Of a DNA stretch of 64,000 nt, positions 25,246 through 33,498 are shown piece after piece. The stretch spans positions 157,515-221,514 of the forward strand of contig SHMX01000005.1 of the NCBI GenBank assembly GCA_008080745.1. The letters run 5' to 3'. Position 1 is the stretch's first letter. Each line of letters starts with the position of its first letter. The notes beneath the pieces are model-generated. The model made no database searches and was not told where the DNA came from. It worked only from the letters and a program-made list of their open reading frames with translations. A program made the translations under genes and the position numbers. Source of the DNA: Candidatus Thorarchaeota archaeon. GTDB lineage: Archaea > Asgardarchaeota > Thorarchaeia > Thorarchaeales > Thorarchaeaceae.

Positions 25246-27084
25246 CTATAGTGTGAATATAGAACCAGTGTTACCATCAAACTCTTGTGGGGTGTCTCCG
25301 CCACTGTGTGGATATGCTGATAGAGCATAATCGAAGCACGCCTCAAGGGATGTGGTTGGGCTGCTACCATAATGGTTGATGAGACCGTACTCTAAGAAGT
25401 AATAGGTCCAAGCACCATTGTTGTGTGATGGATCATCATAGCCGTAGCCATCATCAGTACAGGTGGTTGCCATGTAGATGTTGGCACTATTTGCAAGCGC
25501 TTGAATCTCAGGAATCAATCCACCACTGTAACAGTGATCCACGAAGATGAAGATATCTGCTGCTACTGCATCATCAAAGATGTTGGCTAACTCAGTGTCA
25601 TACAGATTACCATCTTCTCCACTCTCTCCGCTGTTGCAGTCCCACATACAGAGGTATGAAGAACCGGAGCCATCACCACTTCCATGACCCGAGGTTATGA
25701 AAGCAATCTGGTCATCAGCATCAGCACCGGATATCATCCAGTTAAGAGCGGATTTCACATTGTATTCAGTAGCCTTTGCGTAATAAGATGGATAGTTGGA
25801 GGTATGCCCGTCACCAAGAACTCTGATGTTGTCATAGTCCATCGTGTTGGTGAGGTAGTTGTACCAATCAGTTGCATCCTCATCACAATAGGAAAGGTCA
25901 CTGATGGCCTCATAATCGCTGATACCAACAAGCACTGCCCATTTGGTAATAATACCATCGCCGTCTCCACCACCGCCGCCACCGGAATCATAGGTGAGGC
26001 TAACAGTCAGGTCATAAGAACCTGAACCGCTGTAGGAACGAACCATGATATACCATGTTCCAGCTCCAGGATTAGCAAAGTTGACTTCTTCGCCACCTGA
26101 TGTGTAACCTCGCCAGTCATATGTGCTGGTCGTAGGTTCTGCACCAAGACGTCCATAGAGGTCAAAGTCTGCTGAACCGCAGGTGATGACTGAATACATA
26201 TTGGTTGCATCAGCTCCCACTTCAATGGTCCACATTTCTGTGTCGCCAGTAGCTGATAATGAACTGGTGGATGTTACACCATCTTCCAGAACATAGTCGC
26301 CACCACCGCCGCCACCAGAATCATAGGTCATAGTGACAGTAAGGTCGTAAGAGCTTGATCCACTGTAGGAACGTACCATAATGTACCATGTTCCTGCACC
26401 AGGATTAGCGAAGTCTACATCCTCGCCGCCTGATGTGTACCCGCGAAAGTCGTAGGTACTGGTAGTTGGTTCTGCACCAAGACGTCCATAGACATCAAAG
26501 TCTGCAGATCCACATGTCAGGTAGGTGTTCATATTTGTTGCGTCTGAGCCGACCTCAATGGTCCACATCTCAGTATCGCCAGTTGCGGAGAGTGAACTTG
26601 TTGCAGTAACGCCGTCTTGTAAGACATTGTCGCCGCCTCCACCACCGCCGCCACCGCCTTCATATTCAATCTGGTCGATGGCAAAGCCCCACTTTGTTAC
26701 GCTGTAATCAGTATCCAGACGAATCTGAATTGATTCGCCGTAACTCCAAGCTGACCAACCGCCTGATGAATAGCTGCCAGTAAGCTTGTGTAATTGGGCG
26801 CCCGAGTAGTCATAGACATACAAGTAATCGTAATTATTTTCCACTTCAATTTGGGTGAAGTGAACTCTGATCTGTGTCGCGCCAGATTCAGTTATGGTCC
26901 AAGTATTGTCGTAGTTATTCGAGTATGGATGGCTCGACTCAAGGGAGTATGCCTCTACTGTTTTTGGCAGAGGAGTTGAATCCACAGGAGTTGCCGCTGC
27001 ATGCGTCATCCCAAAATAGGGTAGAGCTGCCACTGCGAACATGACTACAAAGAGCAAAGAAGTAATCGCAGTTGTCCGATTCAT
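25246..27084 (-). CDS. Secreted caspase-like (C14/metacaspase-type) protease with CUB-like and two PPC-type domains
   Basis: This 612-residue protein has a signal peptide (residues 1-31). A CUB-like beta domain with WTITESGATQIRVHF and YDYLYVYD follows at about 42-142, then a run of nine glycines. Two nearly identical PPC-type beta domains lie at about 153-257 and 263-368, each ending in a glycine run. The protease domain starts with KWAVLVGISDY at 381. The catalytic dyad is His467 in ITSGHGSG and Cys518 in FIFVDHCYSGG. Secretion is predicted, so substrates are extracellular or in the cell envelope. The chosen ATG starts the signal peptide; the open frame continues 46 codons upstream without one. 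Confidence 0.88.
   Translation of the reverse strand: MNRTTAITSLLFVVMFAVAALPYFGMTHAAATPVDSTPLPKTVEAYSLESSHPYSNNYDNTWTITESGATQIRVHFTQIEVENNYDYLYVYDYSGAQLHKLTGSYSSGGWSAWSYGESIQIRLDTDYSVTKWGFAIDQIEYEGGGGGGGGGDNVLQDGVTATSSLSATGDTEMWTIEVGSDATNMNTYLTCGSADFDVYGRLGAEPTTSTYDFRGYTSGGEDVDFANPGAGTWYIMVRSYSGSSSYDLTVTMTYDSGGGGGGDYVLEDGVTSTSSLSATGDTEMWTIEVGADATNMYSVITCGSADFDLYGRLGAEPTTSTYDWRGYTSGGEEVNFANPGAGTWYIMVRSYSGSGSYDLTVSLTYDSGGGGGGDGDGIITKWAVLVGISDYEAISDLSYCDEDATDWYNYLTNTMDYDNIRVLGDGHTSNYPSYYAKATEYNVKSALNWMISGADADDQIAFITSGHGSGDGSGSSYLCMWDCNSGESGEDGNLYDTELANIFDDAVAADIFIFVDHCYSGGLIPEIQALANSANIYMATTCTDDGYGYDDPSHNNGAWTYYFLEYGLINHYGSSPTTSLEACFDYALSAYPHSGGDTPQEFDGNTGSIFTL
25981..26622 (-). repeat. Tandem duplication encoding two PPC-type domains
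   Basis: The two coding units of about 105 codons differ at about 13 residues by my alignment. Both share stretches such as GRLGAEPTTSTYD and FANPGAGTWYIMVRSYSG. This points to a recent internal duplication or ongoing homogenisation. Confidence 0.8.
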
Positions 27085-27150
27085 TGTTGCAAACACCTTT
27101 ACGCATTCGCCGATTGGGTTAGCGTAATAACGTGCAGATAAATCAAGCTG

Positions 27151-27161
27151 ATATATAAATA
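27151..27161. promoter_or_regulatory. TATA element in the divergent protease/longin-protein promoter region
   Basis: The AT-rich ATATATAAATA is nearly symmetric. On the minus strand it reads TATTTATATAT, 67 bases before the protease ATG. On the plus strand a start site about 25 bases downstream would fall just before an ATG at 27192. Confidence 0.45.
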
Positions 27162-27284
27162 TGGTGGAAAATATAGCATTAATGTCGTCAAATGTCGAGC
27201 TTGCGCCTACCTTGTACGACACTACTCACAATAGTACATCCGAGATCCCCGCGAAAATTCCAGAAGTTATTCATTTATTCACTA

Positions 27285-28556
27285 ATGCGAGAAAGGCTCA
27301 TAATACCTGTACGATGGGTGGACATTGGGGTTACTGTGAGTACCGGAACATTATCGAAACTGGAACTTGAAAACGAGCAAGTTCTTTTCATATTCAACAT
27401 GCATACAGGCTCTTCTCCGTATACTCACGAATTTGTAACAAATGTCCAAGATCCTCAATTATTATCCAGCTTCGTTTCTGCTATGTCTACGTTTATGGGT
27501 GAGGTGACTGGTGAGATACAGAAACAGTGGAAGACAGTGTACGGATCTGACACAACTTTGCTTGTTGAAACTGTGGAATGGTGTATTGCTGTATTAGCAG
27601 TGAAACGAGAAACTGCAGAGGCTAGAAGTAAACTAAGACGAGTTGCTAGTGAGTTCGTGGATATCTTTGAGCCAATGAAGAATGCTCTCTACTTCGAGGG
27701 TGGTGTTTTCAATGAGTTTGACGATTTTGTTCGGGATGTTTTTCTAGGTAATCGAATCTCCGGAAGAACACTTCTCCTAACGGAATCAAAAAACATTGAT
27801 TCTAAACCTACTTTCTTATTACCAAGCATATCCTATAAAATTCAAAAAATTGCTGAACTGGCTAAAAAGAATCTATCTTTGGAAGAGATGGTATCCTATA
27901 TCGACAGCACCAAAAAAGAACTGAAGGAATTGGTATCCCTTGCAGTTTGGAATAGAGCACTCTGTCCTATCTTCGTTCCTGAAGATAGAGATATTCTCTC
28001 TTTATCATTAAACGCTGCTAGTGAGTTATTTGAACGTGGGAACCCCCTGAACCTATCTGTTACGACTATTCGTCTTCTTGCACTTCTAGATGGCAAAAAA
28101 ACTCTCTCAGAATTGACCAAAAAGCTGGATATCCTTGAAAACTCAATTACATTTAAGGAACTGGGCCGCCTCATCAATCTTGGTTATGTTGAGAAGATAC
28201 CTCAAGAGCGACGCCTCCTTCTTGTTAATGAATGCATAATTTCACGATTGATTCGTTCATGTATTCGCAGCATTGGTGAGAAGAAGACCTCTTCTCTTTT
28301 TGAGAGTGCTATCAGAGAAGGCATTCCAAATCATCCATGGACAAGTAGAATTCAGATGACTGCTGATGGTGCTGCAAAGGTGATTTTGGAAAAGGACATG
28401 ACTCCTGTTGATTTGGATGAGATGTTTATAGCACTTGAATTTGCAATTGAAAGGATAATACAGGGACTATCTGATGAGATAGGCCATATTTCTGCATCAT
28501 TAGTTCTTCCCAGAATCAAAGAACGTTGTCAAAAGGAATGGAGTCGACGCTTGTAG
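27285..28556 (+). CDS. Probable longin-like domain protein with an internal winged helix
   Basis: The protein is 423 residues from ATG 27285. Its N-terminal 120 residues contain VLFIFNMHTGSSPYTHEFV, DPQLLSSFVSAMSTFMGEV and LAVKRETAEARSKLRRVASE, an order that resembles longin/roadblock-like domains common in Asgard genomes. A winged-helix-like segment, TTIRLLALLDGKKTLSELTK to INLGYVEKI, lies near residues 260-310, followed by a helical C-terminus. A role with small GTPases is possible by analogy, but I cannot confirm the fold. The same frame is open to ATG 27192, which would suit a leaderless transcript, but its first 31 residues look non-coding. Confidence 0.65.
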   Translation: MRERLIIPVRWVDIGVTVSTGTLSKLELENEQVLFIFNMHTGSSPYTHEFVTNVQDPQLLSSFVSAMSTFMGEVTGEIQKQWKTVYGSDTTLLVETVEWCIAVLAVKRETAEARSKLRRVASEFVDIFEPMKNALYFEGGVFNEFDDFVRDVFLGNRISGRTLLLTESKNIDSKPTFLLPSISYKIQKIAELAKKNLSLEEMVSYIDSTKKELKELVSLAVWNRALCPIFVPEDRDILSLSLNAASELFERGNPLNLSVTTIRLLALLDGKKTLSELTKKLDILENSITFKELGRLINLGYVEKIPQERRLLLVNECIISRLIRSCIRSIGEKKTSSLFESAIREGIPNHPWTSRIQMTADGAAKVILEKDMTPVDLDEMFIALEFAIERIIQGLSDEIGHISASLVLPRIKERCQKEWSRRL

Positions 28557-28609
28557 ATTCTTACATGTCTAATCACAAACAATATTGCTATCATCATCAA
28601 TGATTTGGT

Positions 28610-28933
28610 ATGTCAAAATCCCAAGAGCAATCTCAATCTGGAATCAGTGGGGCAGGTAGATGGCTTGCTGTAGCATCGGAATTACCATGTTCTGTCATAA
28701 TAATGGTAATTATAGGGCGCATTCTGGGTGAGAGTTGGTGGGGCTTGCAAGGTGCTACCTGGGGGGCTATTTTCGGTGCTATTTTTGGTTTCTTCTTTGG
28801 CGTCTATGGAGTCTATAAGACCATAAACTTTCTTGATGATATTGAGAAAAAGCAAAAAATAAGAACAACCTATATGCCAAGTGAGGAGGAGATCTTCGAG
28901 GACGTAAAGTTCGACCTCGAAGATGATGAATAG
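28610..28933 (+). CDS. AtpI/ATPase_gene1-like two-helix membrane protein
   Basis: This 107-residue protein has two membrane helices. The first, WLAVASELPCSVIIMVIIGR, and the glycine-rich second, GAIFGAIFGFFFGVYGVYK, match the small AtpI (ATPase_gene1) family that accompanies rotary ATPases and helps c-ring assembly or metal transport. The C-terminus is acidic (EDVKFDLEDDE). It lies 2 kb before the A-type ATPase genes on the same strand, which supports the assignment. It ends two bases from the stop of the convergent membrane-protein gene. Confidence 0.72.
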   Translation: MSKSQEQSQSGISGAGRWLAVASELPCSVIIMVIIGRILGESWWGLQGATWGAIFGAIFGFFFGVYGVYKTINFLDDIEKKQKIRTTYMPSEEEIFEDVKFDLEDDE

Positions 28934-28935
28934 TT

Positions 28936-29526
28936 CTACTCCTCCATGAAATCAGAGTCGTCCGCATCAAGTACTTCCAGTATGACTTTGGTAGCTGTTC
29001 TTCCAACAAGTGCGACTATGAGCTGCATGAGAAATGCAATGAAGAACGCACCAAGGGCGAATCCGAAAACTCTCAGTGATAATGATGCGCCTGCCCACGG
29101 TATTAAGGCATACTTGTCAACTAGGTACCATGTATAGATTCCAATAATCGCGACCACTGCAATGAGGAAACCATAGAGATATACCACAAATTTAACTCTC
29201 GGTGTGTCCATTCGAACCTCTTGAATTCCTGGTCCAATGACAAAGTCACTAATACGTCTTGAGAACCGTACAAACACACTAAATGCCGCTAGAAATACTA
29301 CAATCGTAACAACAATAAACACCAGTATTAGCAGAATCCGTAGATCTTCATTCAGACCTTCTAGTGCTGCTCCTGAAAAGTAAGCTGCGATTGCACCTAA
29401 CATTACTATGACTGACACGATTTCAACAACGAAGGTGATTGTCCCGCTGTTACGAAATATGCTTCCAATATCAATCATGTCTGGTAAGTCAATTTCTCTT
29501 TTTTTCTTTGGTTTTTCTTCAGACAT
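28936..29526 (-). CDS. Four-helix membrane protein A (paralogue of 30159-30719)
   Basis: This 196-residue protein has a charged N-terminus (SEEKPKKKREIDLPDM), four or five hydrophobic segments and an acidic C-terminus. The central VKFVVYLYGFLIAVVAIIGI followed by YTWYLVDKYALIPWAG matches the paralogue encoded 0.6 kb away. I do not recognise a known family. The pair encloses another small membrane protein and precedes the ATPase genes, so a shared role in the membrane is possible. Confidence 0.7.
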   Translation of the reverse strand: MSEEKPKKKREIDLPDMIDIGSIFRNSGTITFVVEIVSVIVMLGAIAAYFSGAALEGLNEDLRILLILVFIVVTIVVFLAAFSVFVRFSRRISDFVIGPGIQEVRMDTPRVKFVVYLYGFLIAVVAIIGIYTWYLVDKYALIPWAGASLSLRVFGFALGAFFIAFLMQLIVALVGRTATKVILEVLDADDSDFMEE

Positions 29527-29697
29527 CTCCTAACCTCTTTCATAATTATTAAGGTAGTATGATATTCCATTGTCATTCTACTTCTTAAACGCTTCACTTA
29601 TGTTGATTTCCACAAAAGTGTTATCCGCTCCTCAACTCAATAAATACACTCAACTATTTTTAGTATATGCTTTTCAAATATTGAGTCGTGATTTCTA

Positions 29698-30084
29698 TTG
29701 ACTCGTGTATGGATAGTTAAGGCACCTCATCTTTCCGATGAAGGTCCTTCAGCATTTCAGAAAATTATTGTCATCCTTCAAGTAATATCCTCTATATTAC
29801 TGATTACTATTGGCACTCATTTATTTGTCCCAGAAGCTCTATTTGACACACAAACATTTCAATGGATTCTAGCAAGCTCTCCAGATTTCAAATTATATTC
29901 TATAGGTCTTGGAGTTGCAGGTATCCCAGCTGCATATTTCTGGTTACGACGGATAAAATGGGGCTTCTTTCCTGCTCTCATAATTCATTTTATTGGGATG
30001 CTACTGATAGCAGAGGTAGGAAGCTATGTCGGTGCGTTCCTTTGTTTATTGACTATGGTTATTATCTTGCTACATGGCAGATAG
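29698..30084 (+). CDS. Small four-helix membrane protein of unknown function
   Basis: This 128-residue open frame begins with a TTG and has about four hydrophobic segments, for example IIVILQVISSILLITIGTHL and FFPALIIHFIGMLLIAEVG. No ribosome site is visible before the TTG. No other ATG or GTG gives a full protein, so either the transcript is leaderless or the start is wrong. The hydrophobic pattern and position between two paralogous membrane-protein genes suggest a real gene. No family is recognised. Confidence 0.55.
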   Translation: MTRVWIVKAPHLSDEGPSAFQKIIVILQVISSILLITIGTHLFVPEALFDTQTFQWILASSPDFKLYSIGLGVAGIPAAYFWLRRIKWGFFPALIIHFIGMLLIAEVGSYVGAFLCLLTMVIILLHGR

Positions 30085-30158
30085 AAAAATAGTTTCTTTC
30101 TATACCGATTGGAAATCCTGACCAGAAGATTCTCCTTCTGGTCATAAGAACTTAGTTA

Positions 30159-30719
30159 TTATCCAGTATCGACGAATACATTATCAGCGATTTTACCCTC
30201 TATGATAATTGCAAGAAGCAATATTGAGGAAATTATGAGCGCTCCAAGAGAGATTCCAAAGATCTGGAACGGAAGACTTGCGTATGGCGGCAGAGTTAGT
30301 GCCCAGGGAATGAAATAATACGTTTCTACTAGAAACCAACCATAGATGCCCGTTAAACCCAGGAATGCTGCCATGATTCCATAAAGATACAAGAAGAGTT
30401 TTACTTTTCCAGATTCAATATCGAGATCATCTATCTGTTCTCTCACTATGTTTTTTGTTATCCGTCTGTTGATTCGGATAAAAACGCCAATTGCAAGTAA
30501 GAATCCCATAATTACAAGGGCTGTTAATAGAAGATACAATAAAATTTCAAACTCAAAAGTGAGTGTTGGTAAGAAACTACCTACCGCCACAGCTCCAATA
30601 GAGCCAATCATGAATATTACTGAAAGTATCTGAATCACAAAAAGTAGAATGGCTGAATTTCTGATTAGATCTCCAATATTCAGCTTGATGGAGATATCTA
30701 CTTCAATATGCTCGTTCAT
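30159..30719 (-). CDS. Four-helix membrane protein B (paralogue of 28936-29526)
   Basis: This 186-residue membrane protein shares with its neighbour the N-terminal D-x-x-x-x-x-R-N-S segment (IGDLIRNSAILLFV), the arginine-rich loop FIRINRRITKN and the block VKLFLYLYGIMAAFLGLTGI followed by YGWFLVETYYFIPWAL. The two are clearly paralogues. Function is unknown. It is divergent from the ATPase C gene at 30857. Confidence 0.7.
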   Translation of the reverse strand: MNEHIEVDISIKLNIGDLIRNSAILLFVIQILSVIFMIGSIGAVAVGSFLPTLTFEFEILLYLLLTALVIMGFLLAIGVFIRINRRITKNIVREQIDDLDIESGKVKLFLYLYGIMAAFLGLTGIYGWFLVETYYFIPWALTLPPYASLPFQIFGISLGALIISSILLLAIIIEGKIADNVFVDTG

Positions 30720-30794
30720 ATTGTTTTATCTCATATTAACTATAGTTATAACAGTATAAGAATCTTGGGAACTGGAAGGTCTCATGTCGTCAAG

Positions 30795-30802
30795 CTTATA
30801 TC
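30795..30802 (+). promoter_or_regulatory. Probable TATA box of the ATPase C-K genes
   Basis: CTTATATC lies about 55 bases before the atpC ATG in the gap between divergent genes. It is AT-rich against a mixed background, but no start-site evidence is available. Confidence 0.4.
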
Positions 30803-30856
30803 TTGACCTCCAAGCCTTTTCTTTGTTCCATTAGGACCGAATAAGGCGGTAACGTC

Positions 30857-31921
30857 ATGAGCTTCAGAGCAGCAAATGAGTTCGGATTTATCAATGCAAG
30901 AATACGTGGGATGAAATCACGTTTTCTAACGGTTGGTGATTACGAACGGCTCTTGCAATCAGATTCATATGATGAGTTTCTGAAATTGTTGTCAGCTACA
31001 TCATATGGAGATTTGATTGCAAAAGAGTTTCCCTACGAAACTCCATATCCTGATGACTTGGCTCTAGCGTTGTCGAAGGATTTTGCTCAAGTGACCTATA
31101 GTCTTACACGTACACTCTCTGGGAAAGTACGGGAATTCACAGATTCGTACATGAATATGTTTCTTGCTGAGAGTCTCAAGTCTATCATCCGTGGATTACA
31201 TGTGAATCTGAACAAGTCTGAGATCCTACGTTTTGCTGTTCCGGTTTCTCCAGAACAACAGGAGGTATTTGAGAGTCTTGTGCAGTACAATTCCGTCGAA
31301 ACGATGATTGAAAATCTTCCTTACTGGGATATTCGTTTGGCTCTCCTGACTCGACTTCCGGCCTATGAGGAGTATAACTCAACTGCTCCTTTGGAGGTTG
31401 CCATAGAGAAATGGTATCTGAAGAATATTCTCGAGGTGCTCAAGAAATTTCCAAAAGAAGATCAGGACCGCGTATTAGATATTCTTGAAGCACGGGTAGA
31501 TTTGAGAAATGTTTTGACGATGATGCGAGCCCTAATCCTCTCTTTGGAAAAGCGAATCATAGAGATGTCGTTAGTTCCCTTTACTAGGAAATCAAATGCC
31601 ATTCTTGATGATATCTCTACAAGTAATTCTTGGAAAGAGGTACTGAATAGATTGAGCTCTACTCGTTATTCAGATTTAGCTTCCCGAGCCGCTCGAAAAT
31701 ATGAGGATGAACAGGATCTCGCGGCCATCGAATTAATATTTGAAGACTATATTGCACAGAGGGTGAAATTACAGCTTACCGCTTTTCCATTTCATCTGGG
31801 CACAATCATAGGGTTTTTCAATCTGAAGTTTTATGAGGTGCGCAACATACGGTCCATTGCGGTTGGAATCGAACGAGGCGAATCGCCTAACGATATTAGA
31901 CGCATGATTACAATATGGTAA
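30857..31921 (+). CDS. atpC: A-type ATP synthase subunit C (V-type d)
   Basis: This 354-residue subunit connects the central stalk to the membrane ring. The N-terminus FGFINARIRGMKSRFLTVGD is typical of archaeal subunit C, as are the three repeated helical bundles with DSYDEFLKLLSATSYGDLI and the C-terminal LGTIIGFFNLKFYEVRNIRS. The gene is followed 19 bases later by the K subunit gene, so the two are probably co-transcribed. Subunits A, B, D and F are not in the window, so the enzyme's genes are dispersed. Confidence 0.93.
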   Translation: MSFRAANEFGFINARIRGMKSRFLTVGDYERLLQSDSYDEFLKLLSATSYGDLIAKEFPYETPYPDDLALALSKDFAQVTYSLTRTLSGKVREFTDSYMNMFLAESLKSIIRGLHVNLNKSEILRFAVPVSPEQQEVFESLVQYNSVETMIENLPYWDIRLALLTRLPAYEEYNSTAPLEVAIEKWYLKNILEVLKKFPKEDQDRVLDILEARVDLRNVLTMMRALILSLEKRIIEMSLVPFTRKSNAILDDISTSNSWKEVLNRLSSTRYSDLASRAARKYEDEQDLAAIELIFEDYIAQRVKLQLTAFPFHLGTIIGFFNLKFYEVRNIRSIAVGIERGESPNDIRRMITIW

Positions 31922-31940
31922 CAAATCGGAGGAACTCCTA

Positions 31941-32342
31941 TTGAATAAAAACTCACGAACAACCAGTCTGTTGATGTTCGTACTGGGTGCCATAGCATTT
32001 ACCATCTCCATGATAATGCTACTTGCAGTTGGTGTTGATCATACAACAGCATATGCACTTGGTGTCCCCCCCAGTAGTGGCTACACTCCTCTTCAGACCG
32101 AAGCAGGTGGTTGGGCAATTCTAGGCCTCGCTATTGGTGCAGGTCTTTCAATTGGTCTAGCTGGTATTGGTGGTGCAATTGGTATGGGTACTGCATCTGC
32201 AGCAGCACTTGGAGCCATCACAGAAAAACCCGAGACCTTTGGTAAAAGCATTCTATATGTTGTCTTTATCGAGGCTATTGCCATTTATGGTTTCGTTATT
32301 GCTTTCTTACTAGTAGGATACATTCCTAGCTTAATTGGATGA
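31941..32342 (+). CDS. atpK: A-type ATP synthase subunit K (rotor proteolipid c)
   Basis: This 133-residue proteolipid has an N-terminal hydrophobic segment followed by the c-type hairpin. Helix one is the glycine-rich ILGLAIGAGLSIGLAGIGGA; helix two is ILYVVFIEAIAIYGFVIAF with the ion-carrying glutamate. The polar loop AALGAITEKPETFGK fits the family. The Glu is followed by Ala rather than Ser or Thr, so the sequence gives no positive sign of Na+ binding; the coupling ion is unsettled. The start is TTG with GGAGGA upstream. The stop lies at the edge of a hairpin. Confidence 0.93.
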   Translation: MNKNSRTTSLLMFVLGAIAFTISMIMLLAVGVDHTTAYALGVPPSSGYTPLQTEAGGWAILGLAIGAGLSIGLAGIGGAIGMGTASAAALGAITEKPETFGKSILYVVFIEAIAIYGFVIAFLLVGYIPSLIG

Positions 32343-32364
32343 TTGGGGGTTTCCCCCAAATCAT
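32339..32364. terminator. Hairpin between convergent ATPase K and E genes
   Basis: ATGATTGGGGG and CCCCCAAATCAT form a long stem with one mismatch around a TTT loop, followed on the plus strand by CTATTCTAATTTTC. It lies between the two stop codons. Confidence 0.65.
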
Positions 32365-32369
32365 CTATT

Positions 32370-32984
32370 CTAATTTTCAAAAAGAAGTGAAGCTACTCTA
32401 TCTCGAATCTCTTTCTCTAATCTCTCACGTCGCCCCTCGAAGGTGTTGTTTACCCATTTTGTACCATCTACGGTTCTGATAATTAGCCCTCCAGTGGCTC
32501 GAACTGTGTCTTTTGCTATCTTTACAGATGCTTTTTCATCGGCTTCTTTGGAGATGGCTTTTGCAATCTCTGTTGTGTTCGGTTCGGTCTTAGAGCCTGT
32601 TGGAAGAATTATCTCTAGTTTTCCTCCTCCCAAAGCTATTCCACCCTGTACTGCCAATCGGGTCAATATTTCCTCGTACTTTTTACCCTTGACTTCTTTC
32701 TGAAGTTTCTCTTCCATATTTTTAAGAGCCGTTTGAATCATCTCTTCTTTTGTTTCAAGCAGTCTATATTTTGACTTCAGCTTAGCACTAGCTTTGTATC
32801 TTGATAATTCTGCATCAGCCTCGATTTTCGCTTTCTGACGGATTTCTTCTGCTCTCTCTTCTGCTTTCTGTTTTGCACTTTTCATGCGAAGCGCTTTTTG
32901 GCTCTCTGCTTCATGTACGATTTTATCGGCTTTAGTTTTAGCTTTCTCGTGAATCATCTCAATAATCTTATCAACACCAGTCAT
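32370..32984 (-). CDS. atpE: A-type ATP synthase subunit E (peripheral stalk)
   Basis: This protein of about 204 residues has a long charged coiled coil at the N-terminus (IEMIHEKAKTKADKIVHEAE, KAEERAEEIRQKAKIEADAE) and a globular C-terminal domain with LAVQGGIALGGGKLEIILPT and IRTVDGTKWVNNTFEGRRER. This is the standard layout of subunit E, which forms the outer stalk with subunit H. The frame allows ATG 32993, but that codon touches the GGAG site; ATG 32984 is nine bases away and is preferred. It directly follows the H gene. Confidence 0.9.
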   Translation of the reverse strand: MTGVDKIIEMIHEKAKTKADKIVHEAESQKALRMKSAKQKAEERAEEIRQKAKIEADAELSRYKASAKLKSKYRLLETKEEMIQTALKNMEEKLQKEVKGKKYEEILTRLAVQGGIALGGGKLEIILPTGSKTEPNTTEIAKAISKEADEKASVKIAKDTVRATGGLIIRTVDGTKWVNNTFEGRRERLEKEIRDRVASLLFEN

Positions 32985-32985
32985 G

Positions 32986-33309
32986 TTACTCATCTCCGAG
33001 CATTATCTTTACAGCTAATTTGACCGCATCTGTGGTCTTTCGGGATGCTTTATCCTGAATAATGACAATCTCTCCATCAATCTCTTTGCGAATCTCTCGT
33101 TCGATTGCCATTCTCTTGCTTTCAATATCATTCAGCATTTTCTCAGCATCACGTTTTGCTTCTTTTTCAGTAACTTCCATTAGGTTCTTGATTTCTTGTT
33201 CTGTCTCTTCCCTGATCTCACGAGCGCGGTTCTCAGCTTCTTGTATCGCCTTTTTTGCTTCGAGTTCAGCCTCATGAATCTGATCGATTTCATTTTGAGT
33301 GGATGACAT
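32986..33309 (-). CDS. atpH: A-type ATP synthase subunit H (V-type G, peripheral stalk)
   Basis: This 107-residue protein is almost entirely a highly charged coiled coil, with IHEAELEAKKAIQEAENRAR and IREETEQEIKNLMEVTEKEA. The size, composition and position just upstream of subunit E match AhaH/VatH, which pairs with E in the peripheral stalk. It is transcribed on the minus strand, divergent from subunit I, while H and I are normally neighbours on one strand in archaeal operons. Confidence 0.85.
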   Translation of the reverse strand: MSSTQNEIDQIHEAELEAKKAIQEAENRAREIREETEQEIKNLMEVTEKEAKRDAEKMLNDIESKRMAIEREIRKEIDGEIVIIQDKASRKTTDAVKLAVKIMLGDE

Positions 33310-33498
33310 AACTCAGTTCTCCGAGATGATTACAGACTTCTCTTCATCTATTGCCTAGATAAAGATTCACCTCTGGTTGGCGGAATCTTTTTCCTCTGGG
33401 AATACATTTATCAATTCGGCCAATTGCTCATATTTGTCTATATGAACCGTATTGGATATTTGGTTCAATCATAACCTGCAGTTTTGGTGATTCAGAAT

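Noticed and set aside
26640-26660. Simple-sequence repeat of CCACCGCCG type as a regulatory or slippage element
   Set aside because: It encodes the poly-glycine linker of the caspase-like protein in frame, so it is best explained as coding sequence.
27161-27370. 69-codon frame at the start of the longin-like gene as a separate small gene
   Set aside because: It overlaps the likely N-terminus of the longer gene in another frame and has no ribosome site or recognisable features.
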